Positions 38,538 to 47,471 are shown, counted from the first letter of the stretch. The stretch: DNA of 64,000 nt from Flavobacterium xanthum (GCF_900142695.1 NZ_FRBU01000013.1:1-64000); one strand, 5' to 3'. Notes: a model not told the origin generated them from the letters alone. Program-made: numbers and translations.

Positions 38538-39011
38538 TTACGACTCAATAATCGAATTAATTTGTTTGTATAAGAGACCATCGCTCAAAAAAGCACCTTG
38601 TTGTATTAAAGCAAAAATAGAAGTATTGCGGTCTTCGGTGAATTCTTTTTTACCAATTTTCATTTCTATAGTATCGGTAAACATATTATCGCTAAGCCAT
38701 TGCAAACCTTCGCGAGTCAAAAAATCAGTTTCTGGAACTACTGATTTTAAAACAATGGAATGAACATAGGTATCAAAGCACTGAAAAAGGAAAATATGAT
38801 TTTTAGAGAAATGTTCTAAAAAAACTGCCTTTGTAAGAACGCCTTCCCAAACCAAATCAGAGAAAACATCTAATTCTTGTTCAGCAACTTCTGGTCTTTC
38901 TGCTTTAATTTTATCCCACTCTGCTTTGTCAATAGTTTGAGTTGCTAAAAAAGTACTGAATTCCTGATTCAATTCCTCAAATTGTTCTTTTGTTAATCGA
39001 GAGTATTTCAT
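38538..39011 (-). CDS. DUF6495 family protein
   Basis: A 157-residue cytoplasmic protein, mostly helical, with no signal peptide. It starts MKYSRLTKEQFEELNQEF and contains VAEQELDVFSDLVWEGVLTK and LTREGLQWLSDNMFTD, which match the Bacteroidota DUF6495 family. Function unknown. It sits between ligA and the rpsF-rpsR-rplI operon on the same strand but is separated from the operon by a terminator, so it probably has its own promoter. Confidence 0.7.
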   Translation of the reverse strand: MKYSRLTKEQFEELNQEFSTFLATQTIDKAEWDKIKAERPEVAEQELDVFSDLVWEGVLTKAVFLEHFSKNHIFLFQCFDTYVHSIVLKSVVPETDFLTREGLQWLSDNMFTDTIEMKIGKKEFTEDRNTSIFALIQQGAFLSDGLLYKQINSIIES

Positions 39012-39095
39012 TTGTGATGAATTTATTTCTGCACCTTAAAATTTAAGATGCTCTTTATTTATAACTTAAAGAATCTGAAACGAGTTCAGATTAAA

Positions 39096-39126
39096 CAAAA
39101 AAAAATCCCGACTTCCATCGGGATTT
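39096..39126 (-). terminator. Terminator of the rpsF-rpsR-rplI operon
   Basis: On the minus strand AAATCCCGA and TCGGGATTT form a 9-bp stem with loop TGGAAG, followed by about nine U. It lies 22 bases past the rplI stop. Confidence 0.9.
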
Positions 39127-39147
39127 AAATATATAAATTTAAAAAAT

Positions 39148-39591
39148 TTATGCTTTTTCTGCAACAATTTCATAATCCAATTCAACGATAACATCTCTGT
39201 GTAGACGAACACTAGCAGTATATTTACCAGTACGTTTAACGATTCCGCTTGTGATGAATTTTCTTTCGATTTGTTGACCACCTTTAGCTAAAGATTCAGC
39301 GATATCAATATTCGTGATTGAACCGAATAATTTTTCACCACCTGCTTTTGCAAAGATTTTAATTTCAATAGCTTTCAAAGCTTCTGCCAATGCTTTAGCA
39401 TCTGCTACTACTTTAGCTTCTTTGTGCGCTCTTTGTTTTAGGTTTTCAGCTAATACTTTCTTTGCAGAAGAAGTAGCTAAATGTGCTTGACCTGTTGGGA
39501 TCAAAAAGTTACGACCAAAACCGTTTTTTACTGTAACGATATCGTCTTTAAATCCTAAATTTTGAACGTCTTGTCTTAAAATAAGTTCCAT
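39148..39591 (-). CDS. rplI: 50S ribosomal protein L9
   Basis: A 147-residue large-subunit protein. The N-terminal domain carries VQNLGFKDDIVTVKNGFGRNFLIP; a long helix (about 40-75, ENLKQRAHKEAKVVADAKALAEAL) joins it to a C-terminal domain with KIFAKAGGEKLFGSIT. It is the last gene of the rpsF-rpsR-rplI operon, ended by the terminator at 39096-39126. Confidence 0.97.
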   Translation of the reverse strand: MELILRQDVQNLGFKDDIVTVKNGFGRNFLIPTGQAHLATSSAKKVLAENLKQRAHKEAKVVADAKALAEALKAIEIKIFAKAGGEKLFGSITNIDIAESLAKGGQQIERKFITSGIVKRTGKYTASVRLHRDVIVELDYEIVAEKA

Positions 39592-39656
39592 GTTGTTGTC
39601 CTTTGTTATAGAAGTTAGGTTTCATGTTTCAGAAAACCAACAACTGAGTTAAATTA

Positions 39657-39953
39657 TTATTTTAGTAAATCCGCTACATAAGGCATCAAAGCTAAGTGAC
39701 GCGCTCTTTTCACAGCAACTGATACTTTTCTTTGGTACTTTAACGAAGTTCCTGTTAAACGACGAGGAAGAATTTTACCTTGTTCGTTTACGAATTTTAA
39801 TAAGAAATCAGCATCTTTATAATCAATATATTTGATACCTGATTTTTTGAAACGACAATACTTTTTTTGTTTGTTTGTTTCTATGTTCAAAGGCGTTAGA
39901 TATCTGATATCTCCGTCTTTTTTTCCTGAAGCCGATTGTTGTAGTGTAGCCAT
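39657..39953 (-). CDS. rpsR: 30S ribosomal protein S18
   Basis: A 98-residue small-subunit protein that pairs with S6. It shows [22 protein letters not shown] and the RNA-binding [29 protein letters not shown]. It lies two bases after the rpsF stop, so translation is coupled. rplI follows 65 bases later. Confidence 0.97.
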   Translation of the reverse strand: MATLQQSASGKKDGDIRYLTPLNIETNKQKKYCRFKKSGIKYIDYKDADFLLKFVNEQGKILPRRLTGTSLKYQRKVSVAVKRARHLALMPYVADLLK

Positions 39954-39955
39954 GA

Positions 39956-40297
39956 TTACGCTTTTGTTGCTTTTAATTTAGTTCTTCTTCTTTCAGCCCA
40001 AGAAATAGCGTGTTTGTCAAGACTTACAGTCAAGAAACGCATTACTCTTTCGTCACGTCTAAATTCAGTTTCAAAGGCAATAAGAACTTCTCCAGCTACT
40101 TTGAATTCGAATAAATGGTAAAAACCAGATTTTTTGTTTTGAATTTCGTAAGCCATTTTTTTAAGGCCCCAGTCTTCTTTCGACACCATTTCTGCTCCTC
40201 TACTAGTAAGAAAATCTTCAAATTTGCTTACTGTTTCCTTTACCTGAACTTCAGATAAAACGGGATTTAAAATGAAAACAGTTTCATAATGATTCAT
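39956..40297 (-). CDS. rpsF: 30S ribosomal protein S6
   Basis: A 113-residue small-subunit protein that binds S18 and 16S rRNA. It shows [38 protein letters not shown] and the C-terminal [17 protein letters not shown]. The open frame reaches 40339, but a full promoter (40327-40356) lies there; the ATG at 40297 gives the standard N-terminus. First gene of the operon with rpsR and rplI. Confidence 0.97.
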   Translation of the reverse strand: MNHYETVFILNPVLSEVQVKETVSKFEDFLTSRGAEMVSKEDWGLKKMAYEIQNKKSGFYHLFEFKVAGEVLIAFETEFRRDERVMRFLTVSLDKHAISWAERRRTKLKATKA

Positions 40298-40326
40298 AAA
40301 TATATATTTATTTGTTATTTTGGGTG

Positions 40327-40356
40327 CAAAAGTAAGCAATAATTCTTAGCAAACAA
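40327..40356 (-). promoter_or_regulatory. Promoter of the rpsF operon
   Basis: On the minus strand TTG (40354-40356), 19 bases, TACTTTTG (40327-40334): a full match to the Bacteroidota consensus. It ends 29 bases before the rpsF ATG. Confidence 0.75.
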
Positions 40357-40462
40357 GTGTTATTCCGTTTTATTCGACGTATGACAAAAAAAAACCGTTC
40401 AATTATTTTTTTTTAATAAAAAAGTAGTATGTTTACGTAGCCAAATCTTTAAATACATTACT

Positions 40463-41158
40463 ATGAAACTAAACTGTGTCGTGGTGGATGATAGTTCTAT
40501 TCAGAGAATGATTATCGCTAAATTAGTTAATAATCATCAAAATTTACATCTAATAGGCGATTTTTCTAATGCAATCGAAGCAAAAAGCTGTATGTCTATT
40601 CACAATGTGGATCTCATTTTTCTTGATATAGAGATGCCAGTGATTAGTGGTTTTGATTTCCTTGATGGTTTAAAAATTAAACCCCAAATTATTTTTATTA
40701 CTTCTAAGGCTGAATATGCAATGAAAGCTTTCGATTACGATGCAACGGACTATTTACAAAAACCAATTGCGATTGATCGATTTAATGCGTCAGTAAAAAG
40801 AGCTATCGATTTTCATTTATTAAAAAAGGACAATAAAGAAGAAGAAGGCGAACATATTTTCATTAAAAGTAATTTGAAAAAACTCAAAATTTTCACTTCG
40901 AAAATAAAATGGATTGAGGCCTTTGGTGATTATGTAAGAGTGGTGACGGAGGAAGACAGTAATTTAGTACTTTCTACAATGAAATCTTTTGAGAATGATT
41001 TATCCAAAGAAAAATTTGTTAGAGTACATAAATCATACATTATCAACATTGACAAAGTAGAGCGATTCAATAGTAAATACGCTGAAATTGGAATGACAAA
41101 AATTCCTTTGAGCCGACACAAAAAAGAAGATTTAGTGCGGGCACTTTCTTTCTCTTAA
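40463..41158 (+). CDS. LytTR-family response regulator
   Basis: A 231-residue transcription regulator. The receiver (1-120) has the acidic pair in VVVDDSSIQR, the phospho-acceptor Asp55 in IFLDIEMPVISG, and Lys in ITSKAEYAM. The LytTR DNA-binding domain (about 135-231) has IKWIEAFGDYVRV and a FVRVHKSYIINIDKV motif. No partner kinase lies beside it; LytTR regulators usually pair with a 7TM or HisKA_LytS-type kinase. Its stop is nine bases from that of convergent priA. Confidence 0.9.
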   Translation: MKLNCVVVDDSSIQRMIIAKLVNNHQNLHLIGDFSNAIEAKSCMSIHNVDLIFLDIEMPVISGFDFLDGLKIKPQIIFITSKAEYAMKAFDYDATDYLQKPIAIDRFNASVKRAIDFHLLKKDNKEEEGEHIFIKSNLKKLKIFTSKIKWIEAFGDYVRVVTEEDSNLVLSTMKSFENDLSKEKFVRVHKSYIINIDKVERFNSKYAEIGMTKIPLSRHKKEDLVRALSFS

Positions 41159-41167
41159 ACTATTACG

Positions 41168-43618
41168 TTAATAGAAATCTACATTTAACGAAACTTTTAC
41201 GGCTCTAAACTGAGCAACAGCTTCAAAACTATTCAGTATTTTTTGAATGGTTTTCTTTGTGTTTCCAATAGACACATTGTGCGGTATTTTAATAATAATT
41301 GTACGAATGTATTCATTTCTAATGCGGCTAATAGCAGGCTCCTCAGGCCCTAAAACCGGCATATTCAGGTTTTGACTCATCACTTGGTACAACCACATCG
41401 ATCCTTCCTTCAATTTATCAAAATCACGCTGTTTCAGCGTAAGTTTTATAATTCTGAAATAAGGAGGGTATTTGTAAATTTGTCGGTCATATAACTGTTC
41501 CTTATACATTCCAAGATAATTATTAGTAGTGACTTGTTGAATCGTATTGTGATTGGGATTATAGGTTTGTATGATTACTTTTCCTTGCTTTTCAGAACGT
41601 CCAGCTCTACCAGCAACCTGAGTCATCATTTGAAAACTTCTTTCGAAAGCCCTAAAATCAGGATGATACAACATATTATCAGCATTCATGATCCCCACTA
41701 AACTTACGTTATCAAAATCCAATCCTTTAGCAAGCATTTGAGTTCCAACTAGGATATCCATTTCTCGGTTTTTAAAACCATCAATAATTTTTTCGAAACC
41801 AAATTTACCTCGGGTCGTATCTTGGTCCATTCGTCCTATTTTTGAATTTGGAAAAATCGAAAGTAGTTCTTGTTCAATTTGTTCGGTTCCAAAGCCTTTT
41901 GTAGTCAAATCAATACTAGAGCAGGCATGACAATGAGTTGGTTTAGCCATGGTATAACCACAATAATGGCATCGCAATTGGTTTTTTTGTTTATGATAGG
42001 TCAAACTCACATCACATTGTTGGCATTGTGGTACGTGACCACAAGTAATACACTCTACTACAGGAGAATATCCTCGTCTGTTTTGAAATAAAATTACTTG
42101 TTCCCCTAAAGACAATGCACTAGTTATTTCTGCAATCAAAACATCGCTGAAATGTCCTGTCATTTTCTTCCGAAAGTATTTATCTTTCAAATCCACCAAT
42201 TCGATATTTGGCATCATTACATTTCCATACCGTTTTGAAATCTCGACCAAACCAAATTTGTCGGATGTAGCGTTATAATAGGTTTCAATGCTAGGTGTTG
42301 CCGAGCCTAAGAGCACTTTAGCCTTGTGGGAATGAGCCAAAACAATTGCTGCGTCTCGCGCATGATAACGCGGAGCGGGATCTACTTGCTTAAATGTTTG
42401 TTCGTGTTCCTCATCAACGATTATAAATCCCAAATTATCAAAGGGCAAAAACAAAGCGGACCTAGCTCCTATTATTACTTGTGCTTTCTGGGAGTTTTGT
42501 AGTACTTGATTCCAAACTTCGATTCGTTCATTATTATTGTATTTCGAATGAAAAACAGCCACTTTGTTGCCAAAATAAGTTCTTAATCGGCCTACTAATT
42601 GCGTGGTTAAAGCAATTTCAGGAAGTAAATACAAAATTTGTTTTCCAGCTTCCAGATATTCTTCAATCAGTTTAATATAAATTTCAGTTTTTCCGCTAGA
42701 CGTTACACCATGAAGCAAACAGACCTCTTTTTGAACAAAACTAGCTTTTATGGCTACAAAAGCGTCCTGCTGAGCAGCACTCAATATCAATTCTTGTTCA
42801 TTTATTTCTCCATTGAATAGCACTCTGTCTTCCTGCAAAAAAAAATCTTGTAAAATTTCTTTTTCGATTAAGGCTTTTACAATCGCCGAAGAAGAATTAG
42901 CTTCCTCAACGAGTTTTTTTACAGTAATTGGTTTCTTTTCCATAGCGCTCAACTGGAAATAACGCATTACGATTTCCTTTTGTTTGTGAGCACTTTTCAA
43001 AATTTCCAATAATTCGCTTAATCCTTGATTGCTGTCGTATTTAGGATGCAAACGCACATAGCGCACTAACTTCGGTTTATAGCTTTCTTGAATTTCTTCT
43101 TGAAGTACTAAGATGTTTTTATCAATTAACTTTTGGATAACAGGAAAAATATTTTTCTTGTTCAAGATTGCAATAATATCCTGAACTTTTAAACTGTTTT
43201 GTTGTTGCAAAGCTTCATAAACCAGAAACTCATCATCTGTGAGAAGGCTAGTATCGATAATCGCATTGGTTTTTTGAGAAATCAGGGTTTCGCTTTCCAG
43301 CAAAAGTGCACTAGGCATAGCGCCTCGATACACATCCCCTATCGCACACATGTAATAGGAAGCTATCCATTGCCAATGTGCAATTTGGATTTCGGTTACA
43401 ATAGGGAATTCATCGAGAATTTGGTGAATCTCCTTAGCTTCATATAGAGCGGGCTTGTTTTGATGAATTTCTATGACTAAAGCCGTGTAAATTTTACTTT
43501 TTCCAAAAGGGACTGCCACTCTCATCCCTATTTGAATGTAATGAAACTCTGCCTCAGAAATACTGTAGGTAAATGTTTTAGCTAGGGAAAGTGGTAAAAT
43601 TACTTCTACAAAATGCAT
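41168..43618 (-). CDS. priA: Primosomal protein N' (replication restart helicase)
   Basis: Restarts stalled replication forks by binding forked DNA and loading the replisome. The 816-residue protein has an N-terminal 3'-end-binding domain starting MHFVEVILPLSLAKTFTY, Walker A LHGVTSSGKTEIY, the Walker B box DEEHEQTFKQ, and a Cys-rich insertion with four CxxC pairs (CITCGHVPQCQQC, then CHYCGY and CHACSS) binding two zincs. Motif VI VAGRAGRSEKQG is intact. A 21-unit heptamer repeat array lies five bases upstream of its ATG, so its promoter and leader are within or beyond the array. Confidence 0.96.
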   Translation of the reverse strand: MHFVEVILPLSLAKTFTYSISEAEFHYIQIGMRVAVPFGKSKIYTALVIEIHQNKPALYEAKEIHQILDEFPIVTEIQIAHWQWIASYYMCAIGDVYRGAMPSALLLESETLISQKTNAIIDTSLLTDDEFLVYEALQQQNSLKVQDIIAILNKKNIFPVIQKLIDKNILVLQEEIQESYKPKLVRYVRLHPKYDSNQGLSELLEILKSAHKQKEIVMRYFQLSAMEKKPITVKKLVEEANSSSAIVKALIEKEILQDFFLQEDRVLFNGEINEQELILSAAQQDAFVAIKASFVQKEVCLLHGVTSSGKTEIYIKLIEEYLEAGKQILYLLPEIALTTQLVGRLRTYFGNKVAVFHSKYNNNERIEVWNQVLQNSQKAQVIIGARSALFLPFDNLGFIIVDEEHEQTFKQVDPAPRYHARDAAIVLAHSHKAKVLLGSATPSIETYYNATSDKFGLVEISKRYGNVMMPNIELVDLKDKYFRKKMTGHFSDVLIAEITSALSLGEQVILFQNRRGYSPVVECITCGHVPQCQQCDVSLTYHKQKNQLRCHYCGYTMAKPTHCHACSSIDLTTKGFGTEQIEQELLSIFPNSKIGRMDQDTTRGKFGFEKIIDGFKNREMDILVGTQMLAKGLDFDNVSLVGIMNADNMLYHPDFRAFERSFQMMTQVAGRAGRSEKQGKVIIQTYNPNHNTIQQVTTNNYLGMYKEQLYDRQIYKYPPYFRIIKLTLKQRDFDKLKEGSMWLYQVMSQNLNMPVLGPEEPAISRIRNEYIRTIIIKIPHNVSIGNTKKTIQKILNSFEAVAQFRAVKVSLNVDFY

Positions 43619-43623
43619 TGATT

Positions 43624-43770
43624 TTCGGTTATCGGTTGTCGGTTATCGGTTATCTGTTATCGGTTGTCCGTTTTCCGTTATCGGTTGTCGGTTATCGGTT
43701 ATTGGTTGTCGGTTGTCAGTTATCGGTTATCGGTTATTGGTTGTCTGTTATCGGTTATAGGTTGTCCGTT
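43624..43770. repeat. Heptamer tandem array, 21 units, upstream of priA
   Basis: Twenty-one in-phase 7-base units with consensus (A/G)TCGGTT on the plus strand, with no phase slip from 43624 to 43770. Variants include ATTGGTT, GTCCGTT, ATCTGTT and ATAGGTT. It ends five bases before the priA start codon and lies in its 5' region. There are no spacers, so it is not a CRISPR array. Confidence 0.93.
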
Positions 43771-43824
43771 ATCGTTATCAAGTTTGAACAGCGGACAAAG
43801 GAATAAAGAACTTAAACAAAAAAA

Positions 43825-44253
43825 TTATTTTACTCTATTCCAGGTCTGTGTTCTTCCAAATAAAGCAACGCCAATGTAACCGCGTACTTTCAATTTGTCA
43901 TTTCCGTCCAAAGCCAAAAAGCATTTGTATTGTTTCCCTGTAGTTGGATCAAGAATTTTGCCTGAATTGTATTCTTTACCATCTTTTTTGAGACCTTTAA
44001 TAATAACAAGTCCCATCACTGGTTTATTTTTTTCTTCGCCTGAACATTCGGTACACACGCTTTTTTTCTTATCCACATCGATGATGTCAATTATTTTTCC
44101 GTAGATTTTTCCAGAACGCTCGTAGATTTCGACTATAGATTTAGCTTTACCCGTTTCGTCATCAATAGTTTTCCATTTTCCGAGGACGCTGTGACTTTGA
44201 CCATAAAAAGCCATTGAAATAAATAAGGCAAGCATTGTAATAGTGTTTTTCAT
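43825..44253 (-). CDS. DUF2147 family exported protein
   Basis: A 142-residue secreted or periplasmic protein with a Sec signal (MKNTITMLALFISMAFYGQ). DUF2147 features follow: VLGKWKTIDDETGKAKSIVEIYE, GKIYGKI, a CTECSGEEKNKPVMGLVII pair of Cys, ILDPTTGKQYKCFL and KLKVRGYIGVALFGRTQTW. The two cysteines, Cys-x2-Cys, could bind metal or form a disulfide. Function unknown; the family is a small beta-barrel of lipocalin-like shape. Repeat copy D lies upstream. Confidence 0.85.
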   Translation of the reverse strand: MKNTITMLALFISMAFYGQSHSVLGKWKTIDDETGKAKSIVEIYERSGKIYGKIIDIIDVDKKKSVCTECSGEEKNKPVMGLVIIKGLKKDGKEYNSGKILDPTTGKQYKCFLALDGNDKLKVRGYIGVALFGRTQTWNRVK

Positions 44254-44266
44254 TTTTTTATTTTTT

Positions 44267-44347
44267 AGCCCTGATAGCAGTGAAAATCCTTTTTTCTCGT
44301 TTCTTTAACGAGAAAAAAGATTGTAACGAATAGCAGGAAATAGCTCC
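44267..44347 (+). repeat. Structured interspersed repeat, copy D
   Basis: Starts AGCCCTGATAGCAGTG and ends AATAGCAGGAAATAGCTCC. The apical stem CTTTTTTCTCGTT / AACGAGAAAAAAG is a perfect 13 bp with loop TCTTT; relative to copy B an A-T pair is replaced by T-A in the stem. CCTG pairs with CAGG. Confidence 0.8.
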
Positions 44348-44376
44348 AAAAAGTAAAACTATTTTGATTTAATTAA

Positions 44377-45285
44377 TTATTCATTTTTTGCTTTTAACTT
44401 GTTTACTGAGGCATTCAGTTCAAAACCCAACAGTAATATCATGCAGTTAATCCAAATATAAAACATCAAGACCAATAATGTCCCTATTGAACCATATAAT
44501 TCATTGTATTGTGAAAACTTTGTGACCCAAATCCCAAAAAAATACGAATCCAAAACAATCAAAATGGTTGTAAATACGGACCCTATGGAAATGAAAGCTC
44601 TATTTTTGTCGTGTTTGGTACCAAATTTAAAAAGTATAGAGGTTGTGATTAGAATCATCGCAATAACGAATGCGTACCGCCCTAGAACGACCAGTTGAAC
44701 TTGGTCACTAAATACTGTTTTTTGTATAATAACCTCAAAAACAACGATTATCGATACGGTTACGATTAGTAAAAGCGATAATAATAAGGACATGCCTAAT
44801 GCTACTAAATACTGGCGTATAAAACCCCTTTTTATAAGCACATGTCTAGAGGTTTCAAATCCTCCTAGGATTCCATTCAATCCATTGGCCATCAAAAAGA
44901 TGGACAATATAAATCCAGAAGACAATAAACCTGAATCACTATTATTAAGAATATCGGTAATGATTTTATAAATAGCATCATAAGTATTAGGAGGCACTCC
45001 ATCCTTGACAAACATCAAAAAATCTTCCTGAAAACCCACAATAGGTATAAATGGAATTAGATTTAAGATAAAAAGAGCAAACGGAAACAACGCCATAAAG
45101 AAACTAAATGCAATGGCGCTCGCATGATAGGTCAAAGCGCTTTCTACGATTCCTAGACCATACAATTCCAACAAATCATAGAGAGATAACCCTTTTAACC
45201 ACGGAAGCTTTATCTTTTTTAGACCATAGACGAGATTCCGTACAACTGGAATTCTTAGCAGTTTTGCTTCAATTTCTCTACTCAT
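44377..45285 (-). CDS. YihY/BrkB family membrane protein
   Basis: A 302-residue inner-membrane protein of the YihY/virulence factor BrkB family, about six membrane helices. Family features: ALTYHASAIAFSFFMALFPF near residue 55, a PLN-like loop with GILGGFETSRHVLIKRGFI, and a final segment YGSIGTLLVLMFYIWINCMILLLGFELNA. It starts by overlapping the last four bases of nadC, so translation is coupled. The family's transport role is not settled; the earlier ribonuclease BN label for YihY was an error. Confidence 0.88.
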   Translation of the reverse strand: MSREIEAKLLRIPVVRNLVYGLKKIKLPWLKGLSLYDLLELYGLGIVESALTYHASAIAFSFFMALFPFALFILNLIPFIPIVGFQEDFLMFVKDGVPPNTYDAIYKIITDILNNSDSGLLSSGFILSIFLMANGLNGILGGFETSRHVLIKRGFIRQYLVALGMSLLLSLLLIVTVSIIVVFEVIIQKTVFSDQVQLVVLGRYAFVIAMILITTSILFKFGTKHDKNRAFISIGSVFTTILIVLDSYFFGIWVTKFSQYNELYGSIGTLLVLMFYIWINCMILLLGFELNASVNKLKAKNE

Positions 45286-46139
45286 ATTGCTTTTAAGCTC
45301 AAATCCATGTTATAAACAGAATGTGTTAAGGCTCCAGAGGAAATAAAATCTACTCCGCAATCCGCATAGCTGCGAATCGTATTTTCGTTGATATTTCCCG
45401 AAGATTCCGTTAGGGATTTATTTCCGATCAAAGTTACTGCTTTTTTAGTATCCTCAAAATTGAAATTGTCTATCAAAATTCTGTAAACACCTTCGCTTTT
45501 CAAAATTTCATTGATTTCGTCTAAATTTCTGGCTTCAACAATGATTTTAAGATCCAGATTTTTTTCCTTGAGATACGCTTTTGTTTTGGCTATAGCCAAA
45601 GTGATTCCGCCGGCAAAATCATTATGGTTATCCTTGAGCATTATCATGTCGTACAATGCAAACCGATGATTTTCACCTCCACCAATTTTTACTGCCCATT
45701 TCTCACAAGCTCTAAAACCCGGAGTAGTTTTACGTGTATCGAGAATTTTAGTACTTGTTCCTTCTAATAAACGAACGTATTCTTTGGTTTTAGTAGCAAT
45801 TGCTGACATTCTTTGCATTGAATTCAAAACTACCCGTTCTGATTTTAGAATCGATTGTGAACTTCCTGAAACATGAAAAACGATATCGCCTTTTTGTACT
45901 GGAGTTCCGTCCTGAATAAAAGTTTCAATTTGCAATGTAGGATCTACATATTCAAAAACCATTTTAGCAAAAGCTACGCCGGCAATAATACCGTCTTCCT
46001 TCACCAATAACTTTGCTTTTCCAGTTGCAGAAGCCGGAATACAAGCCAATGAACTGTAATCGCCAGGACCAACATCTTCTCGAATGGCGTTTTGTATGAG
46101 TATGTCTAACTCGTTTTTAAACTGTATGTCGCTAATCAT
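45282..46139 (-). CDS. nadC: Nicotinate-nucleotide pyrophosphorylase (carboxylating)
   Basis: Makes nicotinate mononucleotide from quinolinate and PRPP in NAD synthesis. The 285-residue protein has an N-terminal open-faced sandwich domain with REDVGPGDYSSLACIPAS, then an alpha/beta barrel with ATKTKEYVRLLEGTSTKILDTRKTTPGFR, the KIGGGENHRFALYDMIMLKDNH active-site segment, and IIVEARNLDE. Normal length. It overlaps the BrkB-family gene by four bases. No nadA or nadB is in the window. Confidence 0.96.
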   Translation of the reverse strand: MISDIQFKNELDILIQNAIREDVGPGDYSSLACIPASATGKAKLLVKEDGIIAGVAFAKMVFEYVDPTLQIETFIQDGTPVQKGDIVFHVSGSSQSILKSERVVLNSMQRMSAIATKTKEYVRLLEGTSTKILDTRKTTPGFRACEKWAVKIGGGENHRFALYDMIMLKDNHNDFAGGITLAIAKTKAYLKEKNLDLKIIVEARNLDEINEILKSEGVYRILIDNFNFEDTKKAVTLIGNKSLTESSGNINENTIRSYADCGVDFISSGALTHSVYNMDLSLKAI

Positions 46140-46393
46140 TTTATAGGAAATTTATCGAATGCTAAAGTAAGATATATTTTGTGGATTTGAAAATTTGAAG
46201 GTCGCGTTCTTTGGAAAAAAGATAAAAATGAATGTACTTTATTTAGAGATAACTCCTCAATTAGCAGAAAATTAAATAAAATTACAGAGTTGAATCTTAT
46301 AATAATCCTCTTAAATAACTGACTACAATTGACGTATAAAATTCAACCTTTAGAATCCTACTATTTTATGTAGTGCAATCCTATTTAAAATCT

Positions 46394-46401
46394 TATATTT
46401 G
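46394..46401 (+). promoter_or_regulatory. Promoter -7 element for the HRCDI lipoprotein
   Basis: TATATTTG fits TAnnTTTG and ends 25 bases before the ATG at 46427. The rest of the 286-base gap (46140-46426) shows no gene and no clear structure. Confidence 0.5.
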
Positions 46402-46426
46402 AATTTAGTAATTAAAAACACTGTGT

Positions 46427-46864
46427 ATGAAATCTTTTTTAAGCTTACTTTTTGCAGCCTCTTTAGTTTTTACTTCTTGTAAAAAGGAGGCAGAAACCCA
46501 AAATACCACTCCAACAAACGTTGTTCCGTTTACGGAAGTTGGCAGACAAATGAAAACTGAAACTGCTACAGCAAGCCAACAACAAAATACAACTGCGCAA
46601 CCAACAACCGCCGCCGCTACTGCAAATCCGGCGCATGGTCAGCCAGGTCACCGCTGTGATATTGCAGTGGGAGCTCCATTAAATACTCCAGTTGCAACAG
46701 CAACACAAACAACACCGCAACAAACTGCAACCGCTCCTGCCCCAACAGTAACTACCACTGCAGTTCCAGTAGAAACAACTCCAACACCAGAAGGAATGAA
46801 TCCGCCACACGGGCAAACCAACCATCGATGTGACATAGCTGTAGGCGCACCATTACCAAAATAA
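46427..46864 (+). CDS. Small lipoprotein with two HRCDI motifs
   Basis: A 145-residue lipoprotein. The signal MKSFLSLLFAASLVFTSC ends in the lipobox Cys. A Thr/Gln/Ala/Pro-rich linker follows, then a motif read as PAHGQPGHRCDIAVGAPL (about 65-82), a second Thr/Pro-rich linker, and a second motif PPHGQTNHRCDIAVGAPL at the end. The paired motifs with His-Gly-Gln and His-Arg-Cys-Asp are conserved in small proteins of flavobacteria; the Cys and His could bind a metal or form a disulfide, but this is inference. No known domain is recognised. The linkers look unfolded. Confidence 0.8.
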   Translation: MKSFLSLLFAASLVFTSCKKEAETQNTTPTNVVPFTEVGRQMKTETATASQQQNTTAQPTTAAATANPAHGQPGHRCDIAVGAPLNTPVATATQTTPQQTATAPAPTVTTTAVPVETTPTPEGMNPPHGQTNHRCDIAVGAPLPK

Positions 46865-46896
46865 GACTGTAAAAATTTATTTTTAAACTAAGAAAA

Positions 46897-47388
46897 ATGA
46901 ATCGAAAACTAATTTTTGAATTTAATGCCGACAGTGATTTAAGTCATTGGAAAGTAGTCAATGATGCAGTGATGGGCGGAAAATCAAAAAGTCAATTCCA
47001 CCTTAATACTGAAGGAAATGGCACATTTGAAGGTGCTGTTTCTTTAGAAAATAATGGGGGATTTTGTTCCGTTAAATATGTCTTTGAACCCATTACTTTA
47101 GAAAAAAGCACGTTCATTTCCATCCGTTTAAAAGGAGATGGCAAAAAATATCAATTTAGAGTAAAATCCAACACCAGTGATTCCCATTCTTATGTTTATC
47201 ACTTTCAAACTAACACTGACTGGCAAACAATAGAAATTCCTATCATCGAATTGTATCCTGCTTTTAGAGGACAAAAATTAAATATCCCCAATTACAATGG
47301 TTCTAATTTAGAAGAAATAGCTTTCTTGATTGGGAATAAAAAAGAGGAACAATTTCAATTGGTTTTGGATCGAATTGAGGCCAAGTAG
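46897..47388 (+). CDS. CIA30 (NDUFAF1-like) family protein
   Basis: A 163-residue single-domain beta-sandwich of the CIA30/NDUFAF1 type, related to carbohydrate-binding folds. It has FEFNADSDLSHWKVVNDAVMGGKSKSQ at the start, GNGTFEGAVSLENNGGFCSVK and FISIRLKGDGKKYQFRVK. The eukaryotic relative helps assemble respiratory complex I; bacterial members are of uncertain role. No signal peptide. It lies 33 bases after the HRCDI lipoprotein gene, so perhaps one transcript. Confidence 0.82.
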   Translation: MNRKLIFEFNADSDLSHWKVVNDAVMGGKSKSQFHLNTEGNGTFEGAVSLENNGGFCSVKYVFEPITLEKSTFISIRLKGDGKKYQFRVKSNTSDSHSYVYHFQTNTDWQTIEIPIIELYPAFRGQKLNIPNYNGSNLEEIAFLIGNKKEEQFQLVLDRIEAK

Positions 47389-47418
47389 CTACTTTTTGAC
47401 AGATTCAAACCATAATAA

Positions 47419-47450
47419 TTGATACAAAAGTTTCAATTTCTCTATCTTTG
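47419..47450 (+). promoter_or_regulatory. Promoter of rlmH
   Basis: TTG (47419-47421), 21 bases, then TATCTTTG (47443-47450): a full consensus match ending 21 bases before the ATG at 47472. Confidence 0.72.
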
Positions 47451-47471
47451 CAGTCCCGAAACGTAATAAAA

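Noticed and set aside
43624..43770. Possible CRISPR array
   Set aside because: Units are 7 bases with no unique spacers, and no cas genes are present.
43591..43879. Two plus-strand open frames with repeated RLSVIGY-like peptides
   Set aside because: They are produced by the heptamer array, which is open in every frame, and lie partly inside priA on the other strand.
46463..46836. Minus-strand open frames opposite the HRCDI lipoprotein
   Set aside because: They are shadows of the Thr/Pro-rich coding strand and lack a promoter, start context or family features.
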